Below are positions 1 to 7,575 of a stretch of 31,367 nt of DNA, one piece after another. Both the position numbers and the translations under genes were made by a program. The notes beneath the pieces are model-generated. The model was not told the DNA's origin. It was given only the letters and a program-made list of their open reading frames with translations, and did no database searches. Position 1 is the stretch's first letter, and each line of letters starts with the position of its first letter. The DNA comes from Halieaceae bacterium (lineage in GTDB: Bacteria > Pseudomonadota > Gammaproteobacteria > Pseudomonadales > Halieaceae): assembly GCA_003523185.1 (NCBI GenBank), contig DPGN01000058.1, positions 18,000 to 49,366 of the forward strand, written 5' to 3'.

Positions 1-120
1 AAAACATAGTACCGCCATAAAAGGTTCATTAGACGTTAGGTCACACAGGGCCTATAGTGATGGCTCGCGTGGTGATGCGTCGACGTTGCGACCGCTTCTT
101 TTGCGTTCTCTTAGCGAATT

Positions 121-134
121 TGTGCGTTAGCACA
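121..134 (+). promoter_or_regulatory. short hairpin in the csp leader
   Basis: TGTGC-GTTA-GCACA forms a perfect 5-bp stem with a 4-nt loop about 30 nt before the csp start codon. Cold-shock genes often carry structured 5' leaders that affect mRNA stability and translation; that this hairpin does so is inference. A possible -10 (TATAGT, 53-58) would give a leader of about 100 nt, but no convincing -35 goes with it. The rest of 1-164 shows nothing else I can support. Confidence 0.35.
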
Positions 135-164
135 GTTACATTTTTAAACGATAGGTAAAACAGT

Positions 165-371
165 ATGTCTACAGTTACAGGTACCGTTAAATGGTTCAAC
201 GAAACCAAGGGTTTCGGTTTCATTGAGCAAGAAGGCGGACCCGACGTGTTCGTACACTTCAGTGCTATTCAAGGCGACGGCTTCAAAACCCTTGCAGATG
301 GCCAAAAAGTCGAGTTCACAGTCACAGCTGGCCAGAAAGGACCACAAGCAGAGAACGTAGTTCCTGTATAA
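165..371 (+). CDS. CspA-family cold-shock protein
   Basis: Small cytoplasmic single-stranded nucleic-acid-binding protein of 68 residues, the usual length for the family (E. coli CspA has 70). The whole protein is one cold-shock domain: the N-terminal VKWFN motif, RNP1-type KGFGFI near residues 15-20 and RNP2-type VFVHF near 28-32 are all intact. Such proteins bind RNA with little sequence preference and melt secondary structure; some are cold-induced and others constitutive, and the sequence does not say which applies. The ATG at 165 is preceded by a weak ribosome-binding site (ATAGGT, 151-156). The gene stands alone and ends at a strong hairpin terminator shared with the opposite operon. 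Which csp paralogue this is cannot be decided, so no symbol is given. Confidence 0.95.
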   Translation: MSTVTGTVKWFNETKGFGFIEQEGGPDVFVHFSAIQGDGFKTLADGQKVEFTVTAGQKGPQAENVVPV

Positions 372-386
372 AATTTTTTCCCACCC

Positions 387-418
387 AAAAAAAGGCCGCT
401 TAATGCGGCCTTTTCTTT
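387..418 (+). terminator. bidirectional rho-independent terminator (csp / TonB2-like operon)
   Basis: AAAGGCCGC (391-399) pairs perfectly with GCGGCCTTT (405-413) around the loop TTAAT. A T-run (411-418, one C inside) follows on the plus strand. The A-run before it (387-393) becomes a T-run on the minus strand, so the hairpin can end transcription both from csp and from the TPR gene, whose stop is at 433. Confidence 0.9.
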
Positions 419-432
419 AACTGACGGTGCGA

Positions 433-1779
433 TTAACCCAAATCCTTTGCTAGCTCTTCTAGGCGATTCTCTTCGCTAGAAATGTACTTAAGCCACTGAT
501 CGGCATAAGACCGCGCACGCTGATCCTTCCTGGCTTCGCGGAACGCGCGGCGCGCTGCATTAAAATCACCTAGGTTGAAATAGGCCATGCCTAAAGCTAG
601 GCGAGCTTGATCGGGACGCTTAACACCACCCCTATCGAGGCCTTTTCGAAGCGCTTCAACCGCCTCTTTGTTCTTATCAACATCGAGGTACACATTACCA
701 AGGCGCGCATATAGCTCACCCTTCTCGGACTTCGATGCCGCCGCTTCCAACATGGGCAAGCTCTTGGTCACTTCCTGCGCTTGACGCCATGCCACACCGG
801 CTAGCTCGTAGTTCTTTGACTCCTTATCCACAAGGCCGTCTGCCAGGCCTTTCTCCATTGCGAGTGCCGCTGGAAATGGTACCTCTGCATTCAAATACAG
901 CTGCGCAATTAGGACGATGTCCTGGCCACGATCCAGTAGATTTTGCTCATAGGTGGCTTCAAGTAATGCCAGTTGTCGGGCCTCGTCTTTCTCTTCTCCG
1001 TACAAATGCGAAGCTTGCACCCAATACTGTTTCTTTGGGTAGTACATGATGAGAATTTCGAGAATATCTAGTGCCGCACGATAGTTGTCACGATCGAAGT
1101 GGATAAACCGCGCTAGGTTATACCACTGCTCCTTGGGCAATTTACCGGCGGCCTCTTCGCGATCGATAGCGATCTGGATGTTCGTCAGGCTCTTATCGTA
1201 ATCCTTGAGCTGAAAATAGCCATTTGCCAGCAATACATACGCGTTTGTGCTGGGTGTGTCAGTCACCGACATCCAGGTATTGAGCGTGTCGATGCCCTTC
1301 CGCCAGTTCTCCTGCAGGAAATAGAGCTGCGCCACCGTGTAGAGTGTGTTGATCTCGAGAGCAAGCGGAATCTCAGGCCGCTGATCAATGACTTTCTGAT
1401 AGTAATTCAACGCACCATCGTAGTCTTCGACTGCATAGCGAAGGTAAGCATACGTATTGTAAACGTTAGCTAGCTCGTAGCGGTTAAGCTTGCTCTTCTT
1501 GCTGGTGGCATCCAGCATGTCGTTGAGTATCGCCTCGGCTTCTGCGTACTGCTTCGCCTCTGCAAACACCTGTGCTTCAGCAAGCTTTTCATAAATGTTG
1601 TTTCTGAGAGCGGGCGTCTTGCGCGTCTCACGCTCCTTCTTGGGTGTATCCTGCGCGGTGGCGGTCGACACGAAACCAGCATCGAAAGCCTGATCGGCAA
1701 CAAGAAGTAGCCCCAACGAAACGCTCGCTGCACAACCACAAACCACTAGCTGACGGAAGATTTGAGAAACCAAACGCAT
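433..1779 (-). CDS. secreted TPR-repeat protein of the TonB2-like operon
   Basis: 448-residue tetratricopeptide-repeat protein. Residues 1-43 look like a signal peptide: basic start, hydrophobic stretch around 10-28, and a small-residue site before QDTPKK. The protein is therefore probably periplasmic. From about residue 48 to the end it is helical, with repeated TPR-like units (NVYNTYAYLRYAVEDYDGALNYY type near 100-130, NGYFQLKDYDKSLTNIQIAI near 190-210, GNVYLDVDKNKEAVEALRKGL near 365-390, LGMAYFNLGDFNAARRAF near 395-415). It is last in the seven-gene operon; its ATG overlaps the tonB stop (TAATG, 1777-1781), which suggests translational coupling. TPR proteins at this position are known in TonB2-type clusters of Vibrio and Shewanella, where they probably scaffold the periplasmic part. 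The exact partner here is unknown. Confidence 0.85.
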   Translation of the reverse strand: MRLVSQIFRQLVVCGCAASVSLGLLLVADQAFDAGFVSTATAQDTPKKERETRKTPALRNNIYEKLAEAQVFAEAKQYAEAEAILNDMLDATSKKSKLNRYELANVYNTYAYLRYAVEDYDGALNYYQKVIDQRPEIPLALEINTLYTVAQLYFLQENWRKGIDTLNTWMSVTDTPSTNAYVLLANGYFQLKDYDKSLTNIQIAIDREEAAGKLPKEQWYNLARFIHFDRDNYRAALDILEILIMYYPKKQYWVQASHLYGEEKDEARQLALLEATYEQNLLDRGQDIVLIAQLYLNAEVPFPAALAMEKGLADGLVDKESKNYELAGVAWRQAQEVTKSLPMLEAAASKSEKGELYARLGNVYLDVDKNKEAVEALRKGLDRGGVKRPDQARLALGMAYFNLGDFNAARRAFREARKDQRARSYADQWLKYISSEENRLEELAKDLG

Positions 1780-2399
1780 TATCGGCGACCTCCCTCTAGC
1801 TCGTAAGTAAACTTGTTTTGTACCCCAGCCACTTCGATAGCCTGACCATCCACGACGCGGGGCTTGTACTTGAATTTGAGTGCTGCCTTAAGCGACGCAC
1901 TCTCGAAGATGCCCTTAGGTGAACAGTCCGTCTCATTCTCCACATAGGGGTCCCGAATCGCACCTGTTGTTGTCACCGTGTAGGTCACAATGCAATAGCC
2001 CGTAATACCGCGGGTCTGCGCACGCCGAGGATAGATTGGCGCGACCTTCACGATGGGGAGGTACTCACCATCACCCGACGAAAGCCCGGAAGCGTTGATG
2101 CTTACGTTGACAGCAACGGTAGGTGCCATGTTCGCCGTGCTCATATCGAGATCTGTATCAAAGTCCAACGGCTCCATATCGGGCGGTGGCTCATCAGGAT
2201 CTTCGACCTTTTCTGGGAGCACTTCTTTTAGGTTGGTCTCAATGACCTTATCAGGAACGACGATGTCGGCAATCTTCCGCGTTTTGACATCCTCTTGCTC
2301 AAACTGCGTGTCAATGAGGCTTTGCATTAAATAGAACAGTCCTAAAGCGATAGGTACCGCTGCAACTGCTCCAACAATAGATCGTAATGTCGCTGGCAT
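1779..2399 (-). CDS. tonB: TonB-family energy transducer (TonB2-type)
   Basis: 206-residue periplasm-spanning protein that transmits ExbB/ExbD-harvested proton-motive force to outer-membrane receptors. It has one N-terminal membrane anchor (about 8-27), a short acidic and proline-containing linker (PEKVEDPDEPPPDMEP, about 62-77), and a C-terminal TonB domain (about 118-203) with YPRRAQTRGITGYCIVTYTV and the KAALKFKYKPRVVDG region. The linker is much shorter than in E. coli TonB (239 residues), as is usual for TonB2-type proteins. Two cysteines in the C-terminal domain (C136, C159) could pair. Start ATG 2399 lies 4 bp after the exbD stop. A second tonB-like gene begins at the right edge of the window after gshB, so the organism probably has at least two TonB proteins. 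Confidence 0.92.
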   Translation of the reverse strand: MPATLRSIVGAVAAVPIALGLFYLMQSLIDTQFEQEDVKTRKIADIVVPDKVIETNLKEVLPEKVEDPDEPPPDMEPLDFDTDLDMSTANMAPTVAVNVSINASGLSSGDGEYLPIVKVAPIYPRRAQTRGITGYCIVTYTVTTTGAIRDPYVENETDCSPKGIFESASLKAALKFKYKPRVVDGQAIEVAGVQNKFTYELEGGRR

Positions 2400-2403
2400 T
2401 TTT

Positions 2404-2823
2404 CTACTCGTCTATCGTAGAGAGGCATGGAGGAGCTGTGAAAGTGGACCGCAAGGAATCAAAAAGTTCCTCAACGACGTATCCAGGACTGTCGTAGTCA
2501 GCCTGAATCACGATGTTCGCCCGGGGAGTCTCATCCTTCGCCGCTTTAGCTAAGAAATTAGCTCGCTCTAGTTTAATGGGATTTTTGTTGTAGTGAATCT
2601 TGCCCTGATCATCCACTGCAAAAATTATCGTTCCATTCGGGCACGCCTCTGTGGTCGTTGCCCCTGGCTTATCAATTTCAACGCCGGGCTCCTTCACGAA
2701 CGATGACGTCACGATGAAGAAGATGAGCATGATGAAAACAACATCAAGCATTGGCGTTAAATCAATTTGGCTTTCATCCTGCTGAGAAGCCGCGGACGAG
2801 CCTGCCTGGTCTCGTAAGCTCAT
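2404..2823 (-). CDS. exbD: ExbD/TolR-family proton-channel subunit (second of two)
   Basis: 139-residue inner-membrane protein with one TM segment (about 23-42) and a periplasmic domain. The LTPMLDVVFIMLIFF motif contains the membrane aspartate (D27) that carries protons in ExbD/TolR proteins. It differs from the neighbouring ExbD by a longer polar N-terminus and by two cysteines (C61 just after the TM-proximal segment, C133 near the C-terminus), which could form a periplasmic disulfide; that is inference. Start ATG 2823 is 3 bp after the stop of the first exbD. It is one of two adjacent exbD genes between exbB and tonB. Confidence 0.92.
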   Translation of the reverse strand: MSLRDQAGSSAASQQDESQIDLTPMLDVVFIMLIFFIVTSSFVKEPGVEIDKPGATTTEACPNGTIIFAVDDQGKIHYNKNPIKLERANFLAKAAKDETPRANIVIQADYDSPGYVVEELFDSLRSTFTAPPCLSTIDE

Positions 2824-2826
2824 AAA

Positions 2827-3234
2827 TTAACCCTTGTCAGTGGCCCAACTAACGTTGTATTGACCCGCCTCTCTCGCCGCGTCGGCGACATCAGCCACGA
2901 TTCCCGTTGTAGCTCCTTTGGCGACCTTGATAGTCACAGGCGCCTCGGGATCTTCCGCCAATAATCGCTGGATGTTGGCACGAACCGCTCGCACATCAAC
3001 ACGACGGTTCTCCATCCACAACTGGTTATCAGACGATATCTCAACGACGATGCTGATCGAATCGTTTGGATCCTGAGGCTGGTTGTCATCAGGGCGATTA
3101 ATTTCTAGTCCAGCTTCCTTCAAAAAAGAAGCAACGACGATGAAGAAAATCAGCATGATAAAGACGACGTCCAGCATGGGCGTCAGGTCAATTTCCGCTC
3201 CCTCTTCTTCACGTTGTTTGGCTATTTTTCTCAC
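2827..3234 (-). CDS. exbD: ExbD/TolR-family proton-channel subunit (first of two)
   Basis: 135-residue inner-membrane protein. A short charged cytoplasmic N-terminus is followed by EIDLTPMLDVVFIMLIFF, with the essential membrane aspartate at D22, then a periplasmic domain of about 90 residues without cysteines. The chosen start is GTG at 3234, with GAGGA about 8 nt upstream; no better ATG lies before the conserved motif. It follows exbB by 22 bp. The TM segment is nearly identical to that of the neighbouring exbD (IDLTPMLDVVFIMLIFFIV in both), while the periplasmic parts diverge strongly. This fits an old duplication with specialised periplasmic roles. Confidence 0.92.
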   Translation of the reverse strand: MRKIAKQREEEGAEIDLTPMLDVVFIMLIFFIVVASFLKEAGLEINRPDDNQPQDPNDSISIVVEISSDNQLWMENRRVDVRAVRANIQRLLAEDPEAPVTIKVAKGATTGIVADVADAAREAGQYNVSWATDKG

Positions 3235-3256
3235 TTAAAATTCCTCGGTTGATCCA

Positions 3257-3775
3257 TCAGTGGTCAGAAGTCAGCTGATCTTCTAACAACTGCTGCTCAC
3301 GGGCCGCCATTCTCTGAAGCTGAGTGTTAGCAAACAAGCCTGACAGCGCGGACACCATGCCGGCCATGGTCGGGATCGTAGATCGCTCTACACCACCGGC
3401 CATCGACTTAGCATCACCACCACCCGTAACCGCCATGACATTAAACACTTCGATCATGCCCGTCACGGTACCCAACAGCCCCAGTAGGGGACAAAGAGCA
3501 ACACAGGTTGCGATGAGGCTCATGTTGTCATTGATATACGTTTTGCTTTCCGACAAGAGCTTTACGCGGATCTGCTTTGCGTTCCAAGACTTTCGCTCGG
3601 CGCGGCCTTCCCAGCTATTAATTGCAGCCAATCGATCGGCTTTCCAACCACCTCCGAGAAAGTAGATGAATCGCTCAATGATGAGGGTCCACATAAAGAA
3701 GACAAGGACGGCAATGATCCACAAGACATTGCCACCTTTATCCATGAACGCCAAGATGGTTTCGAACAATTCCAT
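3257..3775 (-). CDS. exbB: ExbB/MotA/TolQ-family proton-channel protein
   Basis: 172-residue inner-membrane protein, short for an ExbB, as is typical of ExbB2-type proteins. Three TM segments are visible: about 17-38, 86-111 (containing CPLLGLLGTVTGMIEVF) and 132-150. The LLGTVTGMI motif and the following GGGDAKSMAGGV region are the MotA/TolQ/ExbB signature. ExbB pentamers enclose the ExbD TM helices and make the proton path that powers TonB. ATG 3775 follows the TtpC-like gene after 29 bp. The operon has two members of this channel family, this compact one and the long TtpC-like one. Confidence 0.93.
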   Translation of the reverse strand: MELFETILAFMDKGGNVLWIIAVLVFFMWTLIIERFIYFLGGGWKADRLAAINSWEGRAERKSWNAKQIRVKLLSESKTYINDNMSLIATCVALCPLLGLLGTVTGMIEVFNVMAVTGGGDAKSMAGGVERSTIPTMAGMVSALSGLFANTQLQRMAAREQQLLEDQLTSDH

Positions 3776-3804
3776 CGCCTTCTACTCCGTGCTCAGCCCG
3801 CCGC

Positions 3805-5226
3805 TCAGTTACCCGCTGCCTCAGCGCGCTCAGCAACGATTCCCGTCGCCTGCTCGTTGAGAATGTGGATGACCTTCTGCGCACGGCCATTTACGACGGT
3901 GTGTAGAAGCACTGTGGGAATCGCCACCAAAAGACCCAATACGGTAGTGATCAAGGCGCTAGAAATACCGCCCGCCATCGCCTTAGGATCGCCCGCACCG
4001 AAAATTGTGATCGCCTGGAAGGTAATGATCATACCGGTAACCGTACCCAAGAGACCCATTAGCGGCGCTACCGCAGCGATGATCTTAAGGAGCGTCAAGC
4101 CCGACTCAAGCTTCGGCGTCTCTCGCAAAACAGCCTCCGCCATCTTCAGCTCAAGTGTCTCAGTATCAATATTTGGATTCTCTTGGCTGACCAACAGCAC
4201 ACGACCCAACGGATTGTTTGCATTCGCCTCGCTAGACTTAAGCTGGCTGTTAACTGCCGCGCCCGTCATGGTCAGCATGATCACGCGAACAATTGCCAAC
4301 AGGAACGCAAAGATACCCACGGCTGTAATCGCATAGCCAACATAGCCGCCTTGGTGCCAACGCTCCTCGAGGTTGGGCGTGTCAATGATTGCCGCTAGGA
4401 ATGAACCGCCGGTTGGACCCGTTGGGTCGATACCAAACTGGCTCAAACCGCTCGTCGCATCTGCCAAAGCCGCTGCGCTACCGACAGCGCCACCACCGGG
4501 CTGCCGCGGCAGCTCAGCAAGCTTTTCATTGCCGTATGACAGGTAGTTTCCGTTAACATCAATGATATTGAACGCACCAACACGCACAACTTCCCGCTGC
4601 GCAATCTCGCCTGAAGGTGTAGCTACATCTGCCGTAAAGCGCGACACAACACCTTGCTGCGTGATCTCATTGAGCATCTCATACCAAACACGCTCAATTT
4701 CCTCGATCTGGGGCAACTGATCGGTGCCACTCATCTTAGCGATCAGATCTTTCAGGAAGCCCTGGCGGCTCGGATACTCGGAGCTTACCAATGACACCTC
4801 GATATTCGAGGCCAAGTCGCCCGATGCCGCTGTCAAGTGACCAAACAGCTCTGCCAGCGAACCGAGACGCTCTTTCAATTGCTCTTGCTTCGCCGCGATT
4901 AGAAGCTCGTTGTCCTCAAACTTCTTCTCAAGTCGAGCAGACCGGCGCTCTTCAGCGGCTCGCTCACGCTCCGCGCGATTGAGCTCCGATTGTTGGTTCG
5001 CCTTGTCTTGCGTGAAACGCTGCTCGCGCGCTCGATTTTCGCCAGCTGCCCGAGAGCGGCCCTGCTTTACTAATTCCAACAGCTCGTTCATGTTTTGCGC
5101 CGCCACTTCCTGCGGCGTGGGACCCGCTGGGACTTCAGGTGCGGCCGCATCATCCTGCGCTACTGCAACACTGGCAAACAAACCCGCAACTACGAAGGTT
5201 GTCGCTTTCAAAAACTTAGCATTCAT
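3805..5226 (-). CDS. TtpC-like MotA/TolQ/ExbB protein with long periplasmic coiled-coil domain
   Basis: 473 residues. Residues 1-23 form a signal peptide ending AVA before QDD. About 40-125 is a highly charged, probably coiled-coil stretch rich in R, E, Q and K. About 126-290 is a further periplasmic region. The C-terminal third is a MotA/TolQ/ExbB channel domain with TM segments near 294-316, 378-402 (APLMGLLGTVTGMI) and 423-445. This architecture matches TtpC, the extra component needed by the TonB2 system of Vibrio, where the periplasmic domain is thought to contact TonB2 or the envelope. The gene starts 1 bp after the DUF3450 stop (TAAGATG), so the two products are probably made together. 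The assignment to TtpC rests on architecture and operon order; direct function is inferred. Confidence 0.85.
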   Translation of the reverse strand: MNAKFLKATTFVVAGLFASVAVAQDDAAAPEVPAGPTPQEVAAQNMNELLELVKQGRSRAAGENRAREQRFTQDKANQQSELNRAERERAAEERRSARLEKKFEDNELLIAAKQEQLKERLGSLAELFGHLTAASGDLASNIEVSLVSSEYPSRQGFLKDLIAKMSGTDQLPQIEEIERVWYEMLNEITQQGVVSRFTADVATPSGEIAQREVVRVGAFNIIDVNGNYLSYGNEKLAELPRQPGGGAVGSAAALADATSGLSQFGIDPTGPTGGSFLAAIIDTPNLEERWHQGGYVGYAITAVGIFAFLLAIVRVIMLTMTGAAVNSQLKSSEANANNPLGRVLLVSQENPNIDTETLELKMAEAVLRETPKLESGLTLLKIIAAVAPLMGLLGTVTGMIITFQAITIFGAGDPKAMAGGISSALITTVLGLLVAIPTVLLHTVVNGRAQKVIHILNEQATGIVAERAEAAGN

Positions 5227-5227
5227 C

Positions 5228-6010
5228 TTAGTTAGCCTCCGGTGCCGCGATAGGCATATTCAAGAGTTCGATAGTCGCCTGCTTTTTGGCGATGCGGACC
5301 GCTTTTCGCACGGCCGCTGAATAGTCAGCAGACGAGAGTTCTTCCCAGCTGCGGCTGCCGTTGTTCCATGCACGCGTTGAAGCGCCGTCGGTCGTTTGAG
5401 CAACCAGTGCAACGCGGCCAATTCGAAGCACGTCAACCTCGCGCGACGCACCATCAACTTCGATGGTATCTGAGTAGGACTCAATGCCACGTCCGTATTG
5501 AAGTTCTATCGAGTAGAGCTCGAGCACCTGGCGGAACGCCTCTGCTGAGGTGACATCAGAACGATCGAGGTTAGCTCGAACGGCTTCAATATTGCCCTTG
5601 CGGGTATCGAGATCAAACGGCATATCGAGATCAATAAACTGATCCAGGCCATCGAGCATCCGGGTTACCAGCGGTGGAATCTGCCGCTGGATAATGGCCG
5701 CATCCGAAATGGACTGATCGATGTCAGAAATTCTGCGCTCTTGGTTCGCAATTTGGCGATCGAGACGTGCGTTGTAGACCCGAAGGCCCTCAACCTGCTT
5801 CATTACTGTCTTGTAGTCAGCCAGAAGGTCGCGTGTTTCGTCTGCTAAGCGATCAATTTTGGTCTGCGAGGCGCGCGCTTCTGCGGTGCGCTCCTTGCCG
5901 ACTTGCATGATGGCTTCGAGCGAATCAGCGCTAGCAACTGCTGCTCCGCCCACGAAGCTGGCGGCGATAGTCGCCGCGCCTAAAAGTGTTTTAAGCCGAG
6001 TGATAGTCAT
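5228..6010 (-). CDS. DUF3450 family periplasmic coiled-coil protein
   Basis: 260 residues, first gene of the TonB2-like operon. Residues 1-28 are a signal peptide (TIAASFVGGAAVASA before DSLEA). About 30-115 is predicted coiled coil (ERTAEARASQTKIDRLADE, then repeated RQIANQERRISDIDQSI-type heptads). The C-terminal half is a globular domain with RIGRVALVAQTTDG. DUF3450 proteins are found directly before ttpC-like genes in many marine gammaproteobacteria, and this fits that family in position and length. No biochemical role is established to my knowledge; a periplasmic partner of the TtpC coiled coil is the simple guess. ATG 6010 is preceded by GAGGA about 12 nt upstream. Confidence 0.82.
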   Translation of the reverse strand: MTITRLKTLLGAATIAASFVGGAAVASADSLEAIMQVGKERTAEARASQTKIDRLADETRDLLADYKTVMKQVEGLRVYNARLDRQIANQERRISDIDQSISDAAIIQRQIPPLVTRMLDGLDQFIDLDMPFDLDTRKGNIEAVRANLDRSDVTSAEAFRQVLELYSIELQYGRGIESYSDTIEVDGASREVDVLRIGRVALVAQTTDGASTRAWNNGSRSWEELSSADYSAAVRKAVRIAKKQATIELLNMPIAAPEAN

Positions 6011-6132
6011 GGGATTTGTGTTTCCTCACGCAAAAGAGTCCGTGGTCCACGAGTGGTCCGTTTGTCGTCGGTACGGTAAAAGTCCGGTCGCAGATCTGTT
6101 TATGATGCTTAGGATCGGCCGACACGGTTTGG

Positions 6133-6161
6133 ACTCTAAAGCGTAGCTTGTTGCAGTGCAA
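6133..6161 (-). promoter_or_regulatory. candidate sigma-70 promoter for the TonB2-like operon
   Basis: On the minus strand TTGCAC (6161-6156), a 17-nt spacer and TAGAGT (6138-6133) lie about 120 nt before the DUF3450 start. The -35 matches 4/6 and the -10 matches 4/6. No Fur-box-like sequence is visible around it. A repeated GTGGTCC (twice within 6042-6058) lies in the proposed leader. Moderate evidence only. Confidence 0.45.
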
Positions 6162-6199
6162 TGCCTCTTGGGGGCTAATCGCACCTAAATCCGCAAATT

Positions 6200-6730
6200 T
6201 TAAGTCGATTGAGTATTTTCAAGCTCGATTACAGAAAAGTCGTGGCTGTTGCGCTCTCCCGCTGAGACCTCAATCCGGCTCAACTCGCGCCACGACGCAG
6301 TTTGTCCAAGATCAAAAAACGCATCGCCATGAACGTTTCCATGGACACGTGTAAGGAATGCTCGCGACGTAAATGGCAGCGCCTGCCGATAAACCTCGGC
6401 ACCACCAATCACCATGACACTGTCAGCTCCATCGATTAGCGCCTGACCCTCTGCGATCTCAATAGCCTGCTCCATCGAGGTCGCCACCGACACGCCCGGT
6501 GTATGCCACGTACTGTCGCGTGTCAGAATGATATTAAGCCTCCCCGGCAGGGGGCGGCCGATGGACTCGAAGGTTTTACGCCCCATGATGATCGGCCGAC
6601 CCATGGTTGTCCGCTTGAAGTGCTGTAGGTCGTCCGGAAGATCCCACGGGAGCGCGTTACCCCGACCGATGACGCCGTTGTCAGCGACAGCAATAACGAT
6701 CGCGACTGGCAGGCTGTCAGACTCTCTCAT
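6200..6730 (-). CDS. folA: dihydrofolate reductase
   Basis: 176-residue cytoplasmic enzyme reducing dihydrofolate to tetrahydrofolate with NADPH. Seen: IVIAVADNGVIGRGNALPWDLP at the N-terminus, the catalytic acid in LPDDLQHF (D34, aligned with E. coli D27), MGRPIIMGRKTFESIGRPLPGR (NADPH site) and VMVIGGAEVYRQALP. The open frame continues upstream through thyA sequence. I chose ATG 6730 because it lies 1 bp after the thyA stop (TGATATG) and gives the family length; the upstream extension has no DHFR similarity. The thyA-folA pair regenerates the tetrahydrofolate that thymidylate synthase oxidises. A 189-bp gap follows, before the next operon's start. Confidence 0.95.
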   Translation of the reverse strand: MRESDSLPVAIVIAVADNGVIGRGNALPWDLPDDLQHFKRTTMGRPIIMGRKTFESIGRPLPGRLNIILTRDSTWHTPGVSVATSMEQAIEIAEGQALIDGADSVMVIGGAEVYRQALPFTSRAFLTRVHGNVHGDAFFDLGQTASWRELSRIEVSAGERNSHDFSVIELENTQST

Positions 6731-6731
6731 A

Positions 6732-7565
6732 TCAGACTGCCACGGGTGCGGAAATATTGGGCTCCGGATCGTAACCAACCAGTTCAAAGTCTTCGAACCG
6801 GTAGTCGTATAACGAGTCAGGTACTCGGTTGATCTGCAAGCTCGGTCTCGATTTTGGCTGCCTAGCCAACTGCGTTTCAACTTGCTCTGCATGGTTGCTA
6901 TATAAGTGACAGTCGCCCATCGTGACCACAACTTCACCGGGCTCCACACCTACCTGCTGACACAACATGTGGACCAATAAGGACACAGACGCGATATTGA
7001 AAGGCAGCCCCAAGAACGCATCACTCGAGCGAATGTACAGCATGGCCGATAGCTTTCCGTTGGCCACATAAAACTGGTAGAGAAGGTGGCAGGGCGGAAG
7101 CGCCATGCGGCCCGCCTTCACGTTCTCCTGAGGCGACATCGTCTCGTCAGGCAGGTACTCCACGTTCCAGGCGTGAAAGAGAATACGGCGACTCTCGGGG
7201 CGATTTTTCAGGCAGTCGATCACGTAATCGATTTGATTTATCTCACCACCATCACGCGTGGGCCACTTTACCCATTGCGCTCCGTAAAGGGGTCCAAGGT
7301 CACCCTCTTCAGTTGCCCACTCGTCCCAAATCGATACACCGTTTTCTCGCAGCCACTGTGTGTTGGTGTCACCACTTAGAAACCAAATGAGCTCGTTAAC
7401 GACGCTCTTAAAGTGAACTTTTTTAGTGGTAAGAATGGGAAAGCCTTCGTTCAAATCGAAGCGCAACTGGCGACCAAATACCGAGCGCGTTCCTATTCCC
7501 GTACGATCACCTCGATCAACGCCGTTATCACGAATGTCTCTCAGGAGATCCAAATACTGTTGCAT
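6732..7565 (-). CDS. thyA: thymidylate synthase
   Basis: 277-residue cytoplasmic enzyme converting dUMP to dTMP with methylenetetrahydrofolate. Seen: DRTGIGTRSVFGRQLRF (phosphate-binding arginine), the catalytic cysteine in MALPPCHLLYQFYV (C159), RSSDAFLGLPFNIAS (dUMP site) and a C-terminus ending APVAV, like E. coli APVAI. It is 13 residues longer than the E. coli enzyme because of an insert (DETMSPQENVKAG, about 140-152) just before the catalytic loop; this longer form is known in other bacteria. The start is ATG 7565 (MQQYLDLL), matching the family; the open frame reaches 7631 but the extra 22 residues have no match. It begins 10 bp after the lgt stop. Confidence 0.96.
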   Translation of the reverse strand: MQQYLDLLRDIRDNGVDRGDRTGIGTRSVFGRQLRFDLNEGFPILTTKKVHFKSVVNELIWFLSGDTNTQWLRENGVSIWDEWATEEGDLGPLYGAQWVKWPTRDGGEINQIDYVIDCLKNRPESRRILFHAWNVEYLPDETMSPQENVKAGRMALPPCHLLYQFYVANGKLSAMLYIRSSDAFLGLPFNIASVSLLVHMLCQQVGVEPGEVVVTMGDCHLYSNHAEQVETQLARQPKSRPSLQINRVPDSLYDYRFEDFELVGYDPEPNISAPVAV

Positions 7566-7575
7566 GAAAGTCGTC

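Noticed and set aside
3857..4336. 159-codon plus-strand open frame opposite the TtpC-like gene
   Set aside because: Antisense to conserved ExbB-family membrane segments; its hydrophobic look mirrors the opposite strand. No start signal.
6011..6199. Fur box controlling the TonB2-like operon
   Set aside because: No sequence resembling the GATAAT-based 19-bp Fur consensus is visible in the 189-bp upstream region.
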